DNA of 64,000 bases, taken from JAIQFF01 sp963725615 (GTDB taxonomy: Bacteria > Acidobacteriota > Terriglobia > Terriglobales > Acidobacteriaceae). The notes under the pieces are model-generated. The model saw nothing but the letters and a program-made list of their open reading frames with translations, did not search any database and had not been told where the DNA came from. The position numbers and the translations under genes are program-made. Positions 25,549-35,894 of the stretch are shown here, one piece after another (positions within the stretch are counted from its first letter, which is position 1; every line of letters begins with the position of its first letter). The DNA lies in contig CAVRZO010000001.1 in the NCBI GenBank assembly GCA_963725615.1, forward strand, positions 186,001 to 250,000. The letters are read 5' to 3'.

Positions 25549-26382
25549 CTAGTTCACCCAGCCGGATTTCGAGCCGCCATTTTTCTTTTCTTCATCCGGG
25601 GGGATGTAGTTGCCTTGTTCGTCGAATTCTACCGTGCGGTTGTGTTTGCGCATGTAGACCTCGAACTTGCGAGCGGCGCGGCGGCGCTTCCAGCGGTAGT
25701 ACTGGTTGCGCAGTCCGAAATAGCGCTCTGACACTCCCATGCGGGGGATGCCGCCACGGGGCACAAACTTTACGTAGATGTATCCGAAGAACAAGCCGCC
25801 CAGATGGGCGACGTAGGCGACGTTGCCGCCGCCCTGGATGGCGAAGGCCAGCGTAACTACGATCAGAATCGCGACGAAATATTTGGCCTTGAGCGAGATG
25901 GGGAACGGGATCATCAGGATTTCGTTCTCGCCGAAGACGATTCCGAACGCGATCAGGATGGCGAATACTCCACCCGATGCGCCGACCGTAGGGATCGTGG
26001 GATTGCCCAGCACGTGGCTGTAGGACAGCACCGTCGTGGTCAATGCGGCGCCGATGACGCCGAAAGAATAGAGCTCCAGGAAGCGGCGCGTGCCCCATGC
26101 GCCCTCGAAGGCGGAGCCAAACATCCAGATACCCAGCATGTTGCCGAACCAGTGCCAGAATTCAAAATGCAGGAAGCTGTACGTCACCAGTTGCCAGAGG
26201 GCGCCGTGGACAACCGCCTGAGGCTCTAGCGCCAGGTTGTCTCGCACCCAGCGGGCGACGTCGATCAAAGTCATCCCAAAGAGTTCGAGCAGAAGGAAAA
26301 CAGCGGTGTTAATCGCGAGCAGCCAGGTGACCGCGCGGGTAAAGGGCGGCAGGCTGAGTGTCATTTCTCGACTTCGTGCCAC
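25549..26382 (-). CDS. Rhomboid-family intramembrane serine protease
   Basis: A 277-aa six-TM protease that cuts TM segments of other proteins. The catalytic pair is S136 in GASGGVF and H193 in AHLGGLFFG; N81 in FGNMLG fits the oxyanion position. A cytosolic basic C-terminal tail (RWKRRRAARKFEVYMRKH) follows. The GTG at 26382 has CGGAG six bases upstream; an ATG at 26364 lacks a good site. Substrates are unknown. Confidence 0.93.
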   Translation of the reverse strand: MARSREMTLSLPPFTRAVTWLLAINTAVFLLLELFGMTLIDVARWVRDNLALEPQAVVHGALWQLVTYSFLHFEFWHWFGNMLGIWMFGSAFEGAWGTRRFLELYSFGVIGAALTTTVLSYSHVLGNPTIPTVGASGGVFAILIAFGIVFGENEILMIPFPISLKAKYFVAILIVVTLAFAIQGGGNVAYVAHLGGLFFGYIYVKFVPRGGIPRMGVSERYFGLRNQYYRWKRRRAARKFEVYMRKHNRTVEFDEQGNYIPPDEEKKNGGSKSGWVN

Positions 26383-26443
26383 GATTGGCTCCGGTGTTAC
26401 TTATAGGTCGTTCTTTATCGGTCGGCTTGCAGCTAATACTCTC

Positions 26444-27832
26444 TCATCTTTCGGGCTGGGGCACCACCGGCAGGCTGCGGTGCCCTGCGCCATCAACCGA
26501 GCGTACGGCGAAGATCACATTATCCTTCGACAAGGGCAGCGTGGTGCGGGTTACATTTCCAACCGATTTCGCGTGTTCCCATTCCGGGCTGGCGGTGTCG
26601 CGCCACAGCACTTGGTACGAAGCGGCGCCCGGAGCGGCCTCCCAGATCAAGGTCGAATCGTTTTCGAGCTGCTTGGTTTGCAGACGTACCTTGGCTGGCG
26701 GAGCGGGCGCGGACGCCAGAGACGCGAGAGTCGCGGCATTTAGCCGCGCCCCATTCGCGACATAATCGAAATTCACGAACTTGGGCACGTCGCCGTATTC
26801 GATGCCATTTTCGGTGCGAACGTTCTGGTGCTGGTGGTTGTAATCCTCGTGGTATTCGGTGAAGCGAACCGCGGCGAAGCCCTGCTCGTTGAATGAAATG
26901 TGGTCTCCACCACGCAGGTAGCGGTCAAGGCGAAACACAATCAGGGGCTTGACCGTGGTCTGGTAGGTGCTGCTGACTTCGGCGACGTAGCGGGCGAGTT
27001 GGCGGGATGCGGAATCATTTTCGCCGCCCAGGTTGCGGATCCGGCGGACTTCAGCGTCAGTGGCGGCAAGCGGCACGCCTTCGGAGAAGACACGCACGAT
27101 GCCCGAGTTCTGCTGCGGACTGCGATCACCGCCAACGATGTCATTGTTGAGAGCGGCTTCAATGTCCCAACCCTGGTCTTTGGCCATCTTGGCGAAATGA
27201 GCGCTGCCGTTCAGTCCCTGCTCTTCGCCAGCTACGGTCAGAAAAATAATGGTCGCGGGAAACTTCAGCTTGCTAAGGACGCGGGCGCACTCCAGGCTCA
27301 CGGCGGTGCCGCTGGCATCGTCGTTGGCGCCGGGCGCGATGCCAGTGGCATCGAAAGTCTCGCTGTTGCGCGAATCGTAGTGACCGGTAACCAGCACGAT
27401 GCGTTTCGCGCTTTCCGGATCGGTGCCCTTCAGGACCGCATAAACATTGGTGATTACCGTGGGCTTCGGAATCCGGTCGGCGGGCTTTTCGGTGAAGCTG
27501 TCGGTCTTGACCTCGAGGCATCCGCCGCAAGCGTGGGAGTAGCTTTCGAATTCTGCTTTAATCCATTCTCTGGCCGCGCCAATTCCGTGGCCGGCCTTGA
27601 TAGAATCCGGGTCCTGGGCGGAGAGCGTGAGGCGGGTCTGGAAACTTACCAGCTTCTCGATATTGGACTGGACGCGCTGCGCTGAAATATCGGCCAGGGC
27701 GGCGGTGATTTGCGGGTCCGCGGGCGGCGCAACATTCTCCGGAGCCGCCGCCAGCGCAACGGTGCGGTAGGGTACAGACGCGAGCAATGCGGCCAGCAGT
27801 GCGAAAATCAGGGAAATTCTGGAAGCAAACAT
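26444..27832 (-). CDS. Secreted M28-family zinc peptidase with C-terminal Fn3-like domain
   Basis: A 462-aa exported aminopeptidase-type enzyme. A signal peptide (MFASRISLIFALLAALL) precedes the peptidase fold, with metal ligands H151 (GHYDS), D171 (ANDDASG), E203/E204 (GEEQG), D231 (NNDIVGG) and H328 (EYHED), so the co-catalytic di-zinc site is complete. After about residue 370 there is a beta-rich segment resembling Fn3 (LIWEAAPGAASYQVLWRDTA). A GTG nine bases upstream is another possible start. Confidence 0.92.
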   Translation of the reverse strand: MFASRISLIFALLAALLASVPYRTVALAAAPENVAPPADPQITAALADISAQRVQSNIEKLVSFQTRLTLSAQDPDSIKAGHGIGAAREWIKAEFESYSHACGGCLEVKTDSFTEKPADRIPKPTVITNVYAVLKGTDPESAKRIVLVTGHYDSRNSETFDATGIAPGANDDASGTAVSLECARVLSKLKFPATIIFLTVAGEEQGLNGSAHFAKMAKDQGWDIEAALNNDIVGGDRSPQQNSGIVRVFSEGVPLAATDAEVRRIRNLGGENDSASRQLARYVAEVSSTYQTTVKPLIVFRLDRYLRGGDHISFNEQGFAAVRFTEYHEDYNHQHQNVRTENGIEYGDVPKFVNFDYVANGARLNAATLASLASAPAPPAKVRLQTKQLENDSTLIWEAAPGAASYQVLWRDTASPEWEHAKSVGNVTRTTLPLSKDNVIFAVRSVDGAGHRSLPVVPQPER

Positions 27833-27882
27833 GATGTCCACAGGGTAAGCTTACGACCGCAATCTTTTCGGCGGCCAGCCTC

Positions 27883-27911
27883 TTGACCTCTGGCCCCGAA
27901 GAAACTAAATA
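27883..27911 (+). promoter_or_regulatory. Probable promoter of the LysW-like gene
   Basis: TTGACC at 27883-27888, a 17-bp spacer and TAAATA (27906-27911), overlapping a second AT-rich hexamer. It is about 50 bp before the start codon. Confidence 0.45.
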
Positions 27912-27960
27912 TTAACAGGAGCACTCTTACCCAGGACACCCGTCCAGCCCGGAGGCCATG

Positions 27961-28158
27961 ATGATTTACTGTCCCGAATGCGAAACCAACCTCGATATTG
28001 ACGAGGAGGAAGTTGACGAAGGCGAAATTGTTTCCTGCCCGGAGTGCGGCACCGATTTCGAAATCGTCACCGTGAGTCCCATCGAATTGAAGCCGGTGGA
28101 AGACGCGGTCATCGACGAGGAAGAATTAGAGGAAATGGGGGACGGGGACGATTCCTAG
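27961..28158 (+). CDS. LysW-like acidic zinc-ribbon protein
   Basis: A 65-aa protein: CPECETNLDIDEEE, then VSCPECGTDFEIV, then a very acidic tail. The two CPEC pairs and the layout match LysW, the carrier protein of amino-group-protected lysine/arginine synthesis. However, it ends GDGDDS and lacks the usual C-terminal EDWGE, whose last Glu carries the substrate, and no lysX-like ligase is nearby. It may be a zinc-ribbon relative with another role. GGAGG lies five bases before this ATG; an ATG three bases upstream is less well spaced. Confidence 0.75.
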   Translation: MIYCPECETNLDIDEEEVDEGEIVSCPECGTDFEIVTVSPIELKPVEDAVIDEEELEEMGDGDDS

Positions 28159-28168
28159 GCCTGCCTGC

Positions 28169-28588
28169 ATGCCGCTGTTTCCCTCACGAATCCGTCCCGG
28201 GCTCCTGACCGCCATCCTCTGCTTCATCGTCCTGAATGTTTCCGCCGACAGGGTGTCTGCCAGTCCGGCTGCGCCCGTCTACCAAAAGCCCGACCAACCT
28301 TACGCACTTATTCTTGGAACGGTATGGGGGCCGGACAACCATCCGTTGTATGGTGTGAAGGTAAAGATTCGCCGGGCGGACCAGAAGAAAGCGCACTGGG
28401 AGCTGTTTTCTGATCACAACGGAGAGTTTGCCCTGCGCGTCCGTCCGGGCCCGGCTGACTACCTCGTCTCGGCCGACTTGAAGAACTATAAGTCGCTTAC
28501 TGGCAAGGAGTTGCATCAGGACGGAGAGGTCAAGGTGCACGTCGATAATGACGAGCGTCAAGACCTCGGTTTGCATCTAAAAAGGTAG
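28169..28588 (+). CDS. Secreted carboxypeptidase-regulatory-like protein
   Basis: A 139-aa protein with a signal peptide (RPGLLTAILCFIVLNVSA) and one carboxypeptidase-D regulatory-like beta sandwich: ILGTVWGPDNHPLYGVKVKI, then DHNGEFALRVRPGPADYLV. This is a binding or structural module, not an enzyme. It is eleven bp after the LysW-like gene and is followed by a related gene. Confidence 0.75.
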   Translation: MPLFPSRIRPGLLTAILCFIVLNVSADRVSASPAAPVYQKPDQPYALILGTVWGPDNHPLYGVKVKIRRADQKKAHWELFSDHNGEFALRVRPGPADYLVSADLKNYKSLTGKELHQDGEVKVHVDNDERQDLGLHLKR

Positions 28589-28621
28589 CTGCTTGTGCGG
28601 ATGTTCAGGGGGAGGAACCTC

Positions 28622-28981
28622 ATGAAAAGGCACTCGGCGGTGGCTCTACTGGTTCTGCTGATAGGTCTTGCCGTAGCCAGCCTGCCTGCTGACGCCAAGG
28701 ACAAGACTGGCGACTCCGGACGTTTGCTCACGGGGAGAGTGGTGGACAAGCAAGACGCGCCGCTGCCCAGCTCCGTGGTCTATCTCGCCAATACGCGCAC
28801 CCGCGCCGTGAAGACGTTTATTGTTGGCCAGGATGGGATGTACCGTTTCCCGGCGCTCTCACCCAACGTGGACTACGAAGTCTACGCCCAGTACAAAGAC
28901 CGCAAGAGCGATACTAAGACCGTCAGCCAGTTTGATACGCGCCCCACAGTAAACATCAATCTGAAGATTGATACGAAGTAG
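28622..28981 (+). CDS. Secreted carboxypeptidase-regulatory-like protein, second copy
   Basis: A 119-aa protein. The signal peptide (HSAVALLVLLIGLAVASLPADA) is followed by the same module: LTGRVVDKQDAPLPSSVVYL, then GQDGMYRFPALSPNVDYEVY. The ATG at 28622 has GGGAGGAAC upstream. It is probably an extracytoplasmic partner of the gene before it; the two seem to be diverged duplicates. Confidence 0.75.
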   Translation: MKRHSAVALLVLLIGLAVASLPADAKDKTGDSGRLLTGRVVDKQDAPLPSSVVYLANTRTRAVKTFIVGQDGMYRFPALSPNVDYEVYAQYKDRKSDTKTVSQFDTRPTVNINLKIDTK

Positions 28982-28995
28982 CCACCACAAATCAC

Positions 28996-29143
28996 ATGGG
29001 GACGGCCGCCCTCGGCTGTCCGGTCGAGCGAAGTTCGACCGATGTTGTCACTGGCAGATATATCAGTCCCTTCCCGGATCGTGACGTCCCAACCCTGGCG
29101 GAGCTTCGTTCCGCCGGACAGCCGAGGGCGGCTGTCCCCCCAT
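28996..29143. repeat. Class-B four-hairpin inverted repeat
   Basis: Left part GGGGACGGCCGCCCTCGGC and a GGTCGAGCG/TTCGACC hairpin; right part GGCGGAGCTTCGTTCCGCC and GGACAGCCGAGGGCGGCTGT. The outer arms are complementary. It lies between the carboxypeptidase-regulatory gene and the GIDE-like gene. Confidence 0.8.
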
Positions 29144-29217
29144 CGCCAGTGGCGATTTTAAAAATGCAATTGCCTCGCGACGGGCTGATTCAGTAGCATT
29201 CTGTTGCAAGTTCCGGT

Positions 29218-30252
29218 ATGAGCCGATCCGATCCGACGGGCGCACTGCTTCTGGGCACGGGAGCGGGAGTTTGGATTTTCTTCAAGGGCTTCCGCGTATT
29301 TCGTGAGTTCAAAATCGTCGCCGACACACCCTGCATGCCCGTCCGCAGCATTCCGATGGGACTGGTGCAGGTGCGCGGGCAGGCTGTGACCGACCAATTG
29401 ATCCCCAGTCCGATCACCCACACACCCTGCTGCTTTTACCAGGTCAAGATCGAACGCTACGAAACCGGCGAGCATGGCGGATGGAAGCACCAGCGCACCG
29501 ACATGGACGGCGCCAAGTTTTACATACAGGACAAGACCGGCAAAGTGCTGGTTGATTCCTACTCCGCGGAATACGATTTGCCGGAAAGCCCGCCCCGGAT
29601 CGTGGATGGCACTCACATTGCGCCTCTCATGGGCACGGGAGCCAGCGATCAGGAGTTGCTGCAGTATGTTCAGAGAGCGGGCGTGAACCAGCTGGCCGGC
29701 AAAATGGAGCACTGGCTGGAAAGCAAGGGTCCACTTGATGATCCCAAACACGAGCAGGGCAGGCAGACTCTTCTCGAGATCGCCCGCGCGCTGCCCAAGG
29801 CGATGTCGGGTGGGGCGAATATTCCCCGGACGATTCCTGCCACTCTGATCGACAGAATCATGGCGTCACCGCCGCTGGCTGATCCGCAAAAGGAAGCGCA
29901 GCGGCAGAAATTTCTGCAGCAGCTGCACGACACGGGCAGCATACCCATGCCGCCTGTATCGGTGTCTGTCTCCTCGGCGACGGGCCGCTACCGGTTGCGC
30001 GAATATCTCATTCTGCCCGGGCAGGAGTATCACGTGACCGGGACGTGCGTGGAGAATCCCAAGGCACAGGACTCGCATGACCGGAACATGATTGTGCTGG
30101 GGAAAAATGAGAAGACCTTCCTCATTTCCTGGAAGGGGGAGCAGGAGGTGCAGCAAGATCTGCGCAAGCGGGCAGTGGGCATGGTGTTTGGCGGGGCGGC
30201 GCTGACGGTGGTTTGCTTGGCTTTGCTGCTGGGGCATTTGCATATGTATTAG
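29218..30252 (+). CDS. GIDE-domain-like membrane protein
   Basis: A 344-aa protein with an N-terminal hydrophobic segment, the pattern SPITHTPCCFYQVKIERY and GKVLVDSYSAEYDL, then YRLREYLILPGQEYHVTGTC, and a C-terminal TM helix (FGGAALTVVCLALLLGHL). This order resembles the GIDE domain of the eukaryotic MULAN E3 ligase and its bacterial relatives, here without a RING. A long helical insert (about residues 140-260) interrupts the domain. It lies 154 bp before lemA, a pairing that hints at a shared envelope role. Confidence 0.65.
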   Translation: MSRSDPTGALLLGTGAGVWIFFKGFRVFREFKIVADTPCMPVRSIPMGLVQVRGQAVTDQLIPSPITHTPCCFYQVKIERYETGEHGGWKHQRTDMDGAKFYIQDKTGKVLVDSYSAEYDLPESPPRIVDGTHIAPLMGTGASDQELLQYVQRAGVNQLAGKMEHWLESKGPLDDPKHEQGRQTLLEIARALPKAMSGGANIPRTIPATLIDRIMASPPLADPQKEAQRQKFLQQLHDTGSIPMPPVSVSVSSATGRYRLREYLILPGQEYHVTGTCVENPKAQDSHDRNMIVLGKNEKTFLISWKGEQEVQQDLRKRAVGMVFGGAALTVVCLALLLGHLHMY

Positions 30253-30307
30253 GCTGGGGATTGGGCAAGGTAGAACACTTAGAACTCTCGCTACCGACCT
30301 GCTTATA

Positions 30308-30398
30308 GGGGTCCCCTCGACTCCGCTCGGGGCAGGCTCTTCGACTCCGCATTGCGTTTCCCGAAGCGAAACATAATGCTGCGCTCAGGATGACAGGG
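30308..30398. repeat. Class-D repeat (CCTTCGACTC ... GCTCAGGATGACA) before lemA
   Basis: CCCCTCGACTCCGCTCGGGG is a hairpin; a second unit runs from CTTCGACTCCGCATTGCG to GCTGCGCTCAGGATGAC. It ends within ten bases of the lemA start codon, so it forms the 5' leader of that message. Confidence 0.7.
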
Positions 30399-30406
30399 GA
30401 TTGAAT

Positions 30407-30973
30407 ATGGGAGTAAGTATTGTTGCGGCGGCGGTGGTCTTCTTTGTGGTGGCGGGACTGCTGCTGTACTTGATCATCATGTACAACGAACTGGTCCGGC
30501 TGCGGAACGACAATGACCGCGCCTGGGCGAATATTGATGTGTTGCTCAAACAGCGCCGCGACGAGATTCCGAACCTGGTGGAGACGGTCAAGGGTTACAT
30601 GCAGCATGAGCGGCAGACGCTGGAATCGGTGACGCAGGCGCGGGCGGCTTCGATGAATGCGGCCAGCATTGGGCAGAAGGCGCAGGCTGATCTGATGATG
30701 ACCGGGGCGCTGCGCGGGCTGTTTGCGGTGGCGGAGAATTATCCGCAGCTGAAGGCGAACGAGAATTTTCTGAAGTTGCAGAACCGTATTTCGGAGTTGG
30801 AAGAACGTATCGCGGACCGCCGCGAGTTCTTCAACGACGATGTGAATACGTATAACACCCGGATTCGGCAGTTGCCCGAAGTGTTTCTGGCGAACCTGAT
30901 GGCTTTGCCGCCGCGGGAGTTTTTCAAGGTTTCGGAGGATGACCGGAAGCTGGTGGAAGTCAAGCTGACGTAA
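30407..30973 (+). CDS. lemA: LemA family protein
   Basis: A 188-aa protein with an N-terminal TM helix (SIVAAAVVFFVVAGLLLYLI) and a helical bundle holding YNELVRLRNDNDRAWANIDV and QRRDEIPNLVETVKGY. LemA proteins have no settled biochemical role. AGGGGA lies seven bases before the ATG. It is convergent with rpsA, with a REPIN-like element between them. Confidence 0.93.
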   Translation: MGVSIVAAAVVFFVVAGLLLYLIIMYNELVRLRNDNDRAWANIDVLLKQRRDEIPNLVETVKGYMQHERQTLESVTQARAASMNAASIGQKAQADLMMTGALRGLFAVAENYPQLKANENFLKLQNRISELEERIADRREFFNDDVNTYNTRIRQLPEVFLANLMALPPREFFKVSEDDRKLVEVKLT

Positions 30974-30994
30974 TGGCTAGTGTGGTCAGGTCTC

Positions 30995-31092
30995 GTGTGG
31001 TCGCGGGCGACTCGCCCGCGAAGGCTCGGAGTCAACGCTCAAAAGCTGCAATTCAAAATCAAAAGTCGCGGGCGAGTCGCCCGCGACCACAC
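30995..31092. repeat. REPIN-like inverted repeat (class A) between lemA and rpsA
   Basis: Arms GTGTGGTCGCGGGCGACTCG ... and its complement, ending GTCGCCCGCGACCACAC. The arm is near-perfect over about 26 bp, and the spacer has GTCAACGCTCAAAA and AATTCAAAATCAAAAG. It sits in the 3' gap of convergent genes, where it could act as a two-way terminator. Confidence 0.9.
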
Positions 31093-31112
31093 AAACCACA
31101 CCGGCCACGCAA

Positions 31113-32993
<1,881 letters not shown>

Positions 32994-33304
32994 GGTTAAT
33001 GGCCTCTCTCGGGTTTTCCACGCACGTGGGTGCGGGGAACGGGTGCGGGTGATTAGCGGACGGCTGGCGTTAGTCTAAGGTTGTGTTGAGCCCGCCCTGG
33101 CGGACGGACTGGAACAATCCCAGCGGTCGGACGTCTCTAAGCAAACCCGCGTCCAAAGGGAACACTTCGAGTGTAGCAACCGCTTCCGAACAGTGTCAAA
33201 CAGCAAAAGCAGCTTCCAGATTCAGCCTCTGGCTAAGACGCGCTAGCTAGCTAGAAGCCGGCAGCTAGGAGCTAGAAGTGCTTTTCTGCTACTCTGCCCT
33301 GCCT
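32994..33304. other. Divergent control region between rpsA and the HIT gene
   Basis: A 311-bp gap without a gene. It contains the rpsA promoter and, at 33240-33280, repeats of CTAGCTAG/AGCTAGAAG like those between tuf and rpmG. No clear plus-strand promoter is seen. Confidence 0.5.
33170..33199 (-). promoter_or_regulatory. Sigma-70-type promoter of rpsA
   Basis: On the minus strand, a perfect TTGACA (33199-33194), an 18-bp spacer and TACACT (33175-33170). This gives an rpsA leader of about 170 nt, room for the autogenous control known for S1. Confidence 0.6.
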
Positions 33305-33787
33305 ATGGACTATCTCTGGACTCCCTGGCGCTATACCTACGTGGCTGGCATTGACATGACTTCCGGCTGTATCTTCTGCGAATTGTCGCGGGCTAGGGAT
33401 GATGCTAAAGCCGGCATTGTCCACCGCGGCCAGCACTGCTACGTCGTCCTCAATGCCTATCCGTACACCGCCGGCCACGTGATGATCGTTCCCTTCGCCC
33501 ATCTGGATGAACTGCAAAAGCTGCCAGCGGAAGCGACCCATGAAATGATCGACCTGGCGCAGCGCATGGAGCACGTGTTGCGCCAGGTGTACAAGCCGGA
33601 GGGGATCAACCTGGGGATAAATCTGGGCAAGGCGGCCGGGGCGGGGGTGGCGGGACACGTCCATATGCACGCCCTGCCGCGCTGGGTGGCGGACGCGAAT
33701 TTCATGACGGTGGTGGGGGAAACCAGGGTCTTGCCGGAGAAGCTGGAGACGACGTACGGGAGGATTAAAGCAGCGATGGTCGAGTAG
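33305..33787 (+). CDS. HIT-domain nucleotide hydrolase/phosphorylase
   Basis: A 160-aa HIT protein. CIFCEL near the start may hold zinc, and HVHMHALPRW is the histidine triad whose middle His attacks the alpha-phosphate of nucleotides. The family includes Ap4A phosphorylases and adenylyl-removing enzymes; the exact substrate is open. The ATG at 33305 (MDYLWTPWR, typical of this subgroup) is preferred to the upstream frame. Confidence 0.9.
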   Translation: MDYLWTPWRYTYVAGIDMTSGCIFCELSRARDDAKAGIVHRGQHCYVVLNAYPYTAGHVMIVPFAHLDELQKLPAEATHEMIDLAQRMEHVLRQVYKPEGINLGINLGKAAGAGVAGHVHMHALPRWVADANFMTVVGETRVLPEKLETTYGRIKAAMVE

Positions 33788-33795
33788 TGCTCGTG

Positions 33796-33822
33796 TGGGA
33801 CCGGGTCGGAGACCCGGTCCCA
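33796..33822. terminator. Perfect 12-bp hairpin between convergent HIT and ligA genes
   Basis: TGGGACCGGGTC, loop GGA, GACCCGGTCCCA. It sits nine bp after the HIT stop and 30 bp beyond the ligA stop, so it could end both transcripts, though it has no T tract on either side. Confidence 0.5.
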
Positions 33823-33852
33823 TACAGCCGGTGCTATCCCATACCAACTCTG

Positions 33853-35865
33853 CTAGCTGACCAGCTCCTGCATTTCTTTCTCGCCGATTACTCTTACTCC
33901 CAGCTCTTTGGCTTTCTCCAGCTTGGATCCGGCGTCGTCTCCTGCTACCACAAAATCAGTCTTCTTGCTGACTGAGCCGGAGACCCGGCCGCCGGCGTCT
34001 TCGATCAACTGTTTGGCTTCGTCGCGGGTGAAGTGGGCCAGCGTGCCGGTGAGCACGAAAGTCTTGCCGGCCAGCACCATGCCGCGCTTTTTCTTGGTTC
34101 CGGTCAAGCGCAGGCCCAAGTCATGCAGCTGCTTTACCAGCGCGCGATTCTTTGGCTCCTGAAAGAATTCCACGATGCTTTGCGCGATGCGCGGGCCGAC
34201 TTCGTTCACTTCTTGCAGTTCTTCTTCGCTGGCCTGCATCAGCGCGTCCATGGAACCGAAATGCTCGGCCAGAAATTGTGCCGTGCGTTCGCCTACGAAA
34301 CGGATGCCGAGGCCGTAGATCACTCGCTCTAGGGGCAGCTTCTTGGAGTTTTCGATCTCGTCGAGAACGTTCTGTGCCGACTTGTCGCCCATGCGCTCAA
34401 GCGACAGCAGATTTTCTTTGGTCAGCTTGTAGATATCGGCGACGTTCTTTACCAGCTGCCGGTCGGTGAGCTGGGTGACCAGCGCGTCGCCCAGGCCGTC
34501 AATGTTCATGACGCCGCGGGAGGCGAAGTGCAGGATGGTCTCGCGCAGCTTGGCAGGGCAGTTGGCGTTAACGCAGCGATGGTCGGCCTCGCCTTCGGTG
34601 CGGACGACATGGCCTCCGCACACCGGGCATCGCTCCGGCATGTGGTAGGATTTGTGGCCGCGGGGATGGTCTTTGTCTTCGACTACGCGCGTGACTTTGG
34701 GGATCACGTCACCGCCGCGTTCGACTTCCACCCAGTCGCCGATTTTTACTCCGAGGCGCTCAATCTCGTCCATGTTGTGGAGCGTGGCGCGGCTGACCGT
34801 AGTGCCACCGATGGGAACCGGCTTCAATGCCGCGACAGGGGTGAGTTTCCCAGTGCGTCCGACTTGCACCAGGATGTCTTCGATCTGCGTGATGCCACCA
34901 CGAGCTGCGTATTTGTAGGCGATGGCCCAACGGGGGGCTTTGCCCGTGTAGCCCAACTCCGCCTGTAACGCCGTCCGATCTACCTTGATGACGATACCGT
35001 CGATTTCATAAGGAAGCTTTTCGCGTTTGGGTTCTTCTTGTTCAATAAAGGTCCACATCTGGTCGAAGGTTTCCGCCAGCTTGCGGGTCTTGTTGACCTT
35101 GAAGCCAGCGGCGTCCAGCGCGTTCAGAGTCTCCCAGTGGCGGCCGAAGTGGGTGCGGCCATTCTTGAGCAGCGCGTAGGTGAAATAGTCGAGCCGGCGC
35201 TGCGCCGTGACACTGGGCTCGAGTTGGCGGACGGTTCCGGCGGTGGCATTGCGCGGGTTGGCGAACGTTGCCAGGCCTTTTTGTTCGCGCTCCTCATTCA
35301 TTTTTCTGAAGGCGGCGATCGGCATAAGCATCTCGCCGCGGACCTCGAAATCGGAAGGGATTCCGGCTTTCTTCAGCTTGTCCTGCGGAATGGAAAGCGG
35401 GATGGACCGGACCGTCCGCACATTCAGGGTGACATCTTCGCCGATGGTGCCATCGCCGCGGGTGATGCCGCGAACCAGTTTGCCATTCTCGTAATGCAGG
35501 GCCAGGGACATGCCGTCCAGCTTCAGTTCGCAGACGTATTCGATGTCTTCGCGACCGCTTAATTCGTGCACGCGGCGTTCCCAGTTGCGCAGTTCGTCCT
35601 CGCTGTAGGTGTTGTCGAGCGACAGCATGGGCGAGGAGTGGGGGGCTTTGAGAAAACCTTCGCGGGGCTTGCCGCCGACGCGCTGGGTGGGGGAGTCGGG
35701 AGTGACCAGTTCGGGGTGTTCGGCTTCAATCTTCTTCAGCTCGATCATGAACTGGTCGAATTGGGCGTCGGTGATCTCGGGATCGTCGAGGACGTAATAG
35801 AGATATTCGTGGTGGCGGATTTTTTTCCGCAGTGATTCGATCTTGTTTTCGAACCCCTTGGACAT
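33853..35865 (-). CDS. ligA: NAD-dependent DNA ligase
   Basis: A 670-aa ligase that seals nicks in replication and repair. The N-terminal Ia domain binds NAD; the adenylation lysine is K115 in ELKLDG. Next come the OB fold, the Cys4 zinc finger (CPVCGGHV ... CVNANCP), helix-hairpin-helix repeats and a C-terminal BRCT domain (FVLTGTLAHFTRDEAKQLIE). The length is standard. A TATAAT at 35880-35875 lies ten bp before the ATG. Confidence 0.98.
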   Translation of the reverse strand: MSKGFENKIESLRKKIRHHEYLYYVLDDPEITDAQFDQFMIELKKIEAEHPELVTPDSPTQRVGGKPREGFLKAPHSSPMLSLDNTYSEDELRNWERRVHELSGREDIEYVCELKLDGMSLALHYENGKLVRGITRGDGTIGEDVTLNVRTVRSIPLSIPQDKLKKAGIPSDFEVRGEMLMPIAAFRKMNEEREQKGLATFANPRNATAGTVRQLEPSVTAQRRLDYFTYALLKNGRTHFGRHWETLNALDAAGFKVNKTRKLAETFDQMWTFIEQEEPKREKLPYEIDGIVIKVDRTALQAELGYTGKAPRWAIAYKYAARGGITQIEDILVQVGRTGKLTPVAALKPVPIGGTTVSRATLHNMDEIERLGVKIGDWVEVERGGDVIPKVTRVVEDKDHPRGHKSYHMPERCPVCGGHVVRTEGEADHRCVNANCPAKLRETILHFASRGVMNIDGLGDALVTQLTDRQLVKNVADIYKLTKENLLSLERMGDKSAQNVLDEIENSKKLPLERVIYGLGIRFVGERTAQFLAEHFGSMDALMQASEEELQEVNEVGPRIAQSIVEFFQEPKNRALVKQLHDLGLRLTGTKKKRGMVLAGKTFVLTGTLAHFTRDEAKQLIEDAGGRVSGSVSKKTDFVVAGDDAGSKLEKAKELGVRVIGEKEMQELVS

Positions 35866-35894
35866 GACTGAGAGATTATATTCGTCTCATGATT

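Noticed and set aside
30995..31092. Insertion-sequence remnant
   Set aside because: The inverted arms enclose only 45 bp with no transposase fragment, and I could not see a consistent target duplication; kept as a REPIN-like repeat.
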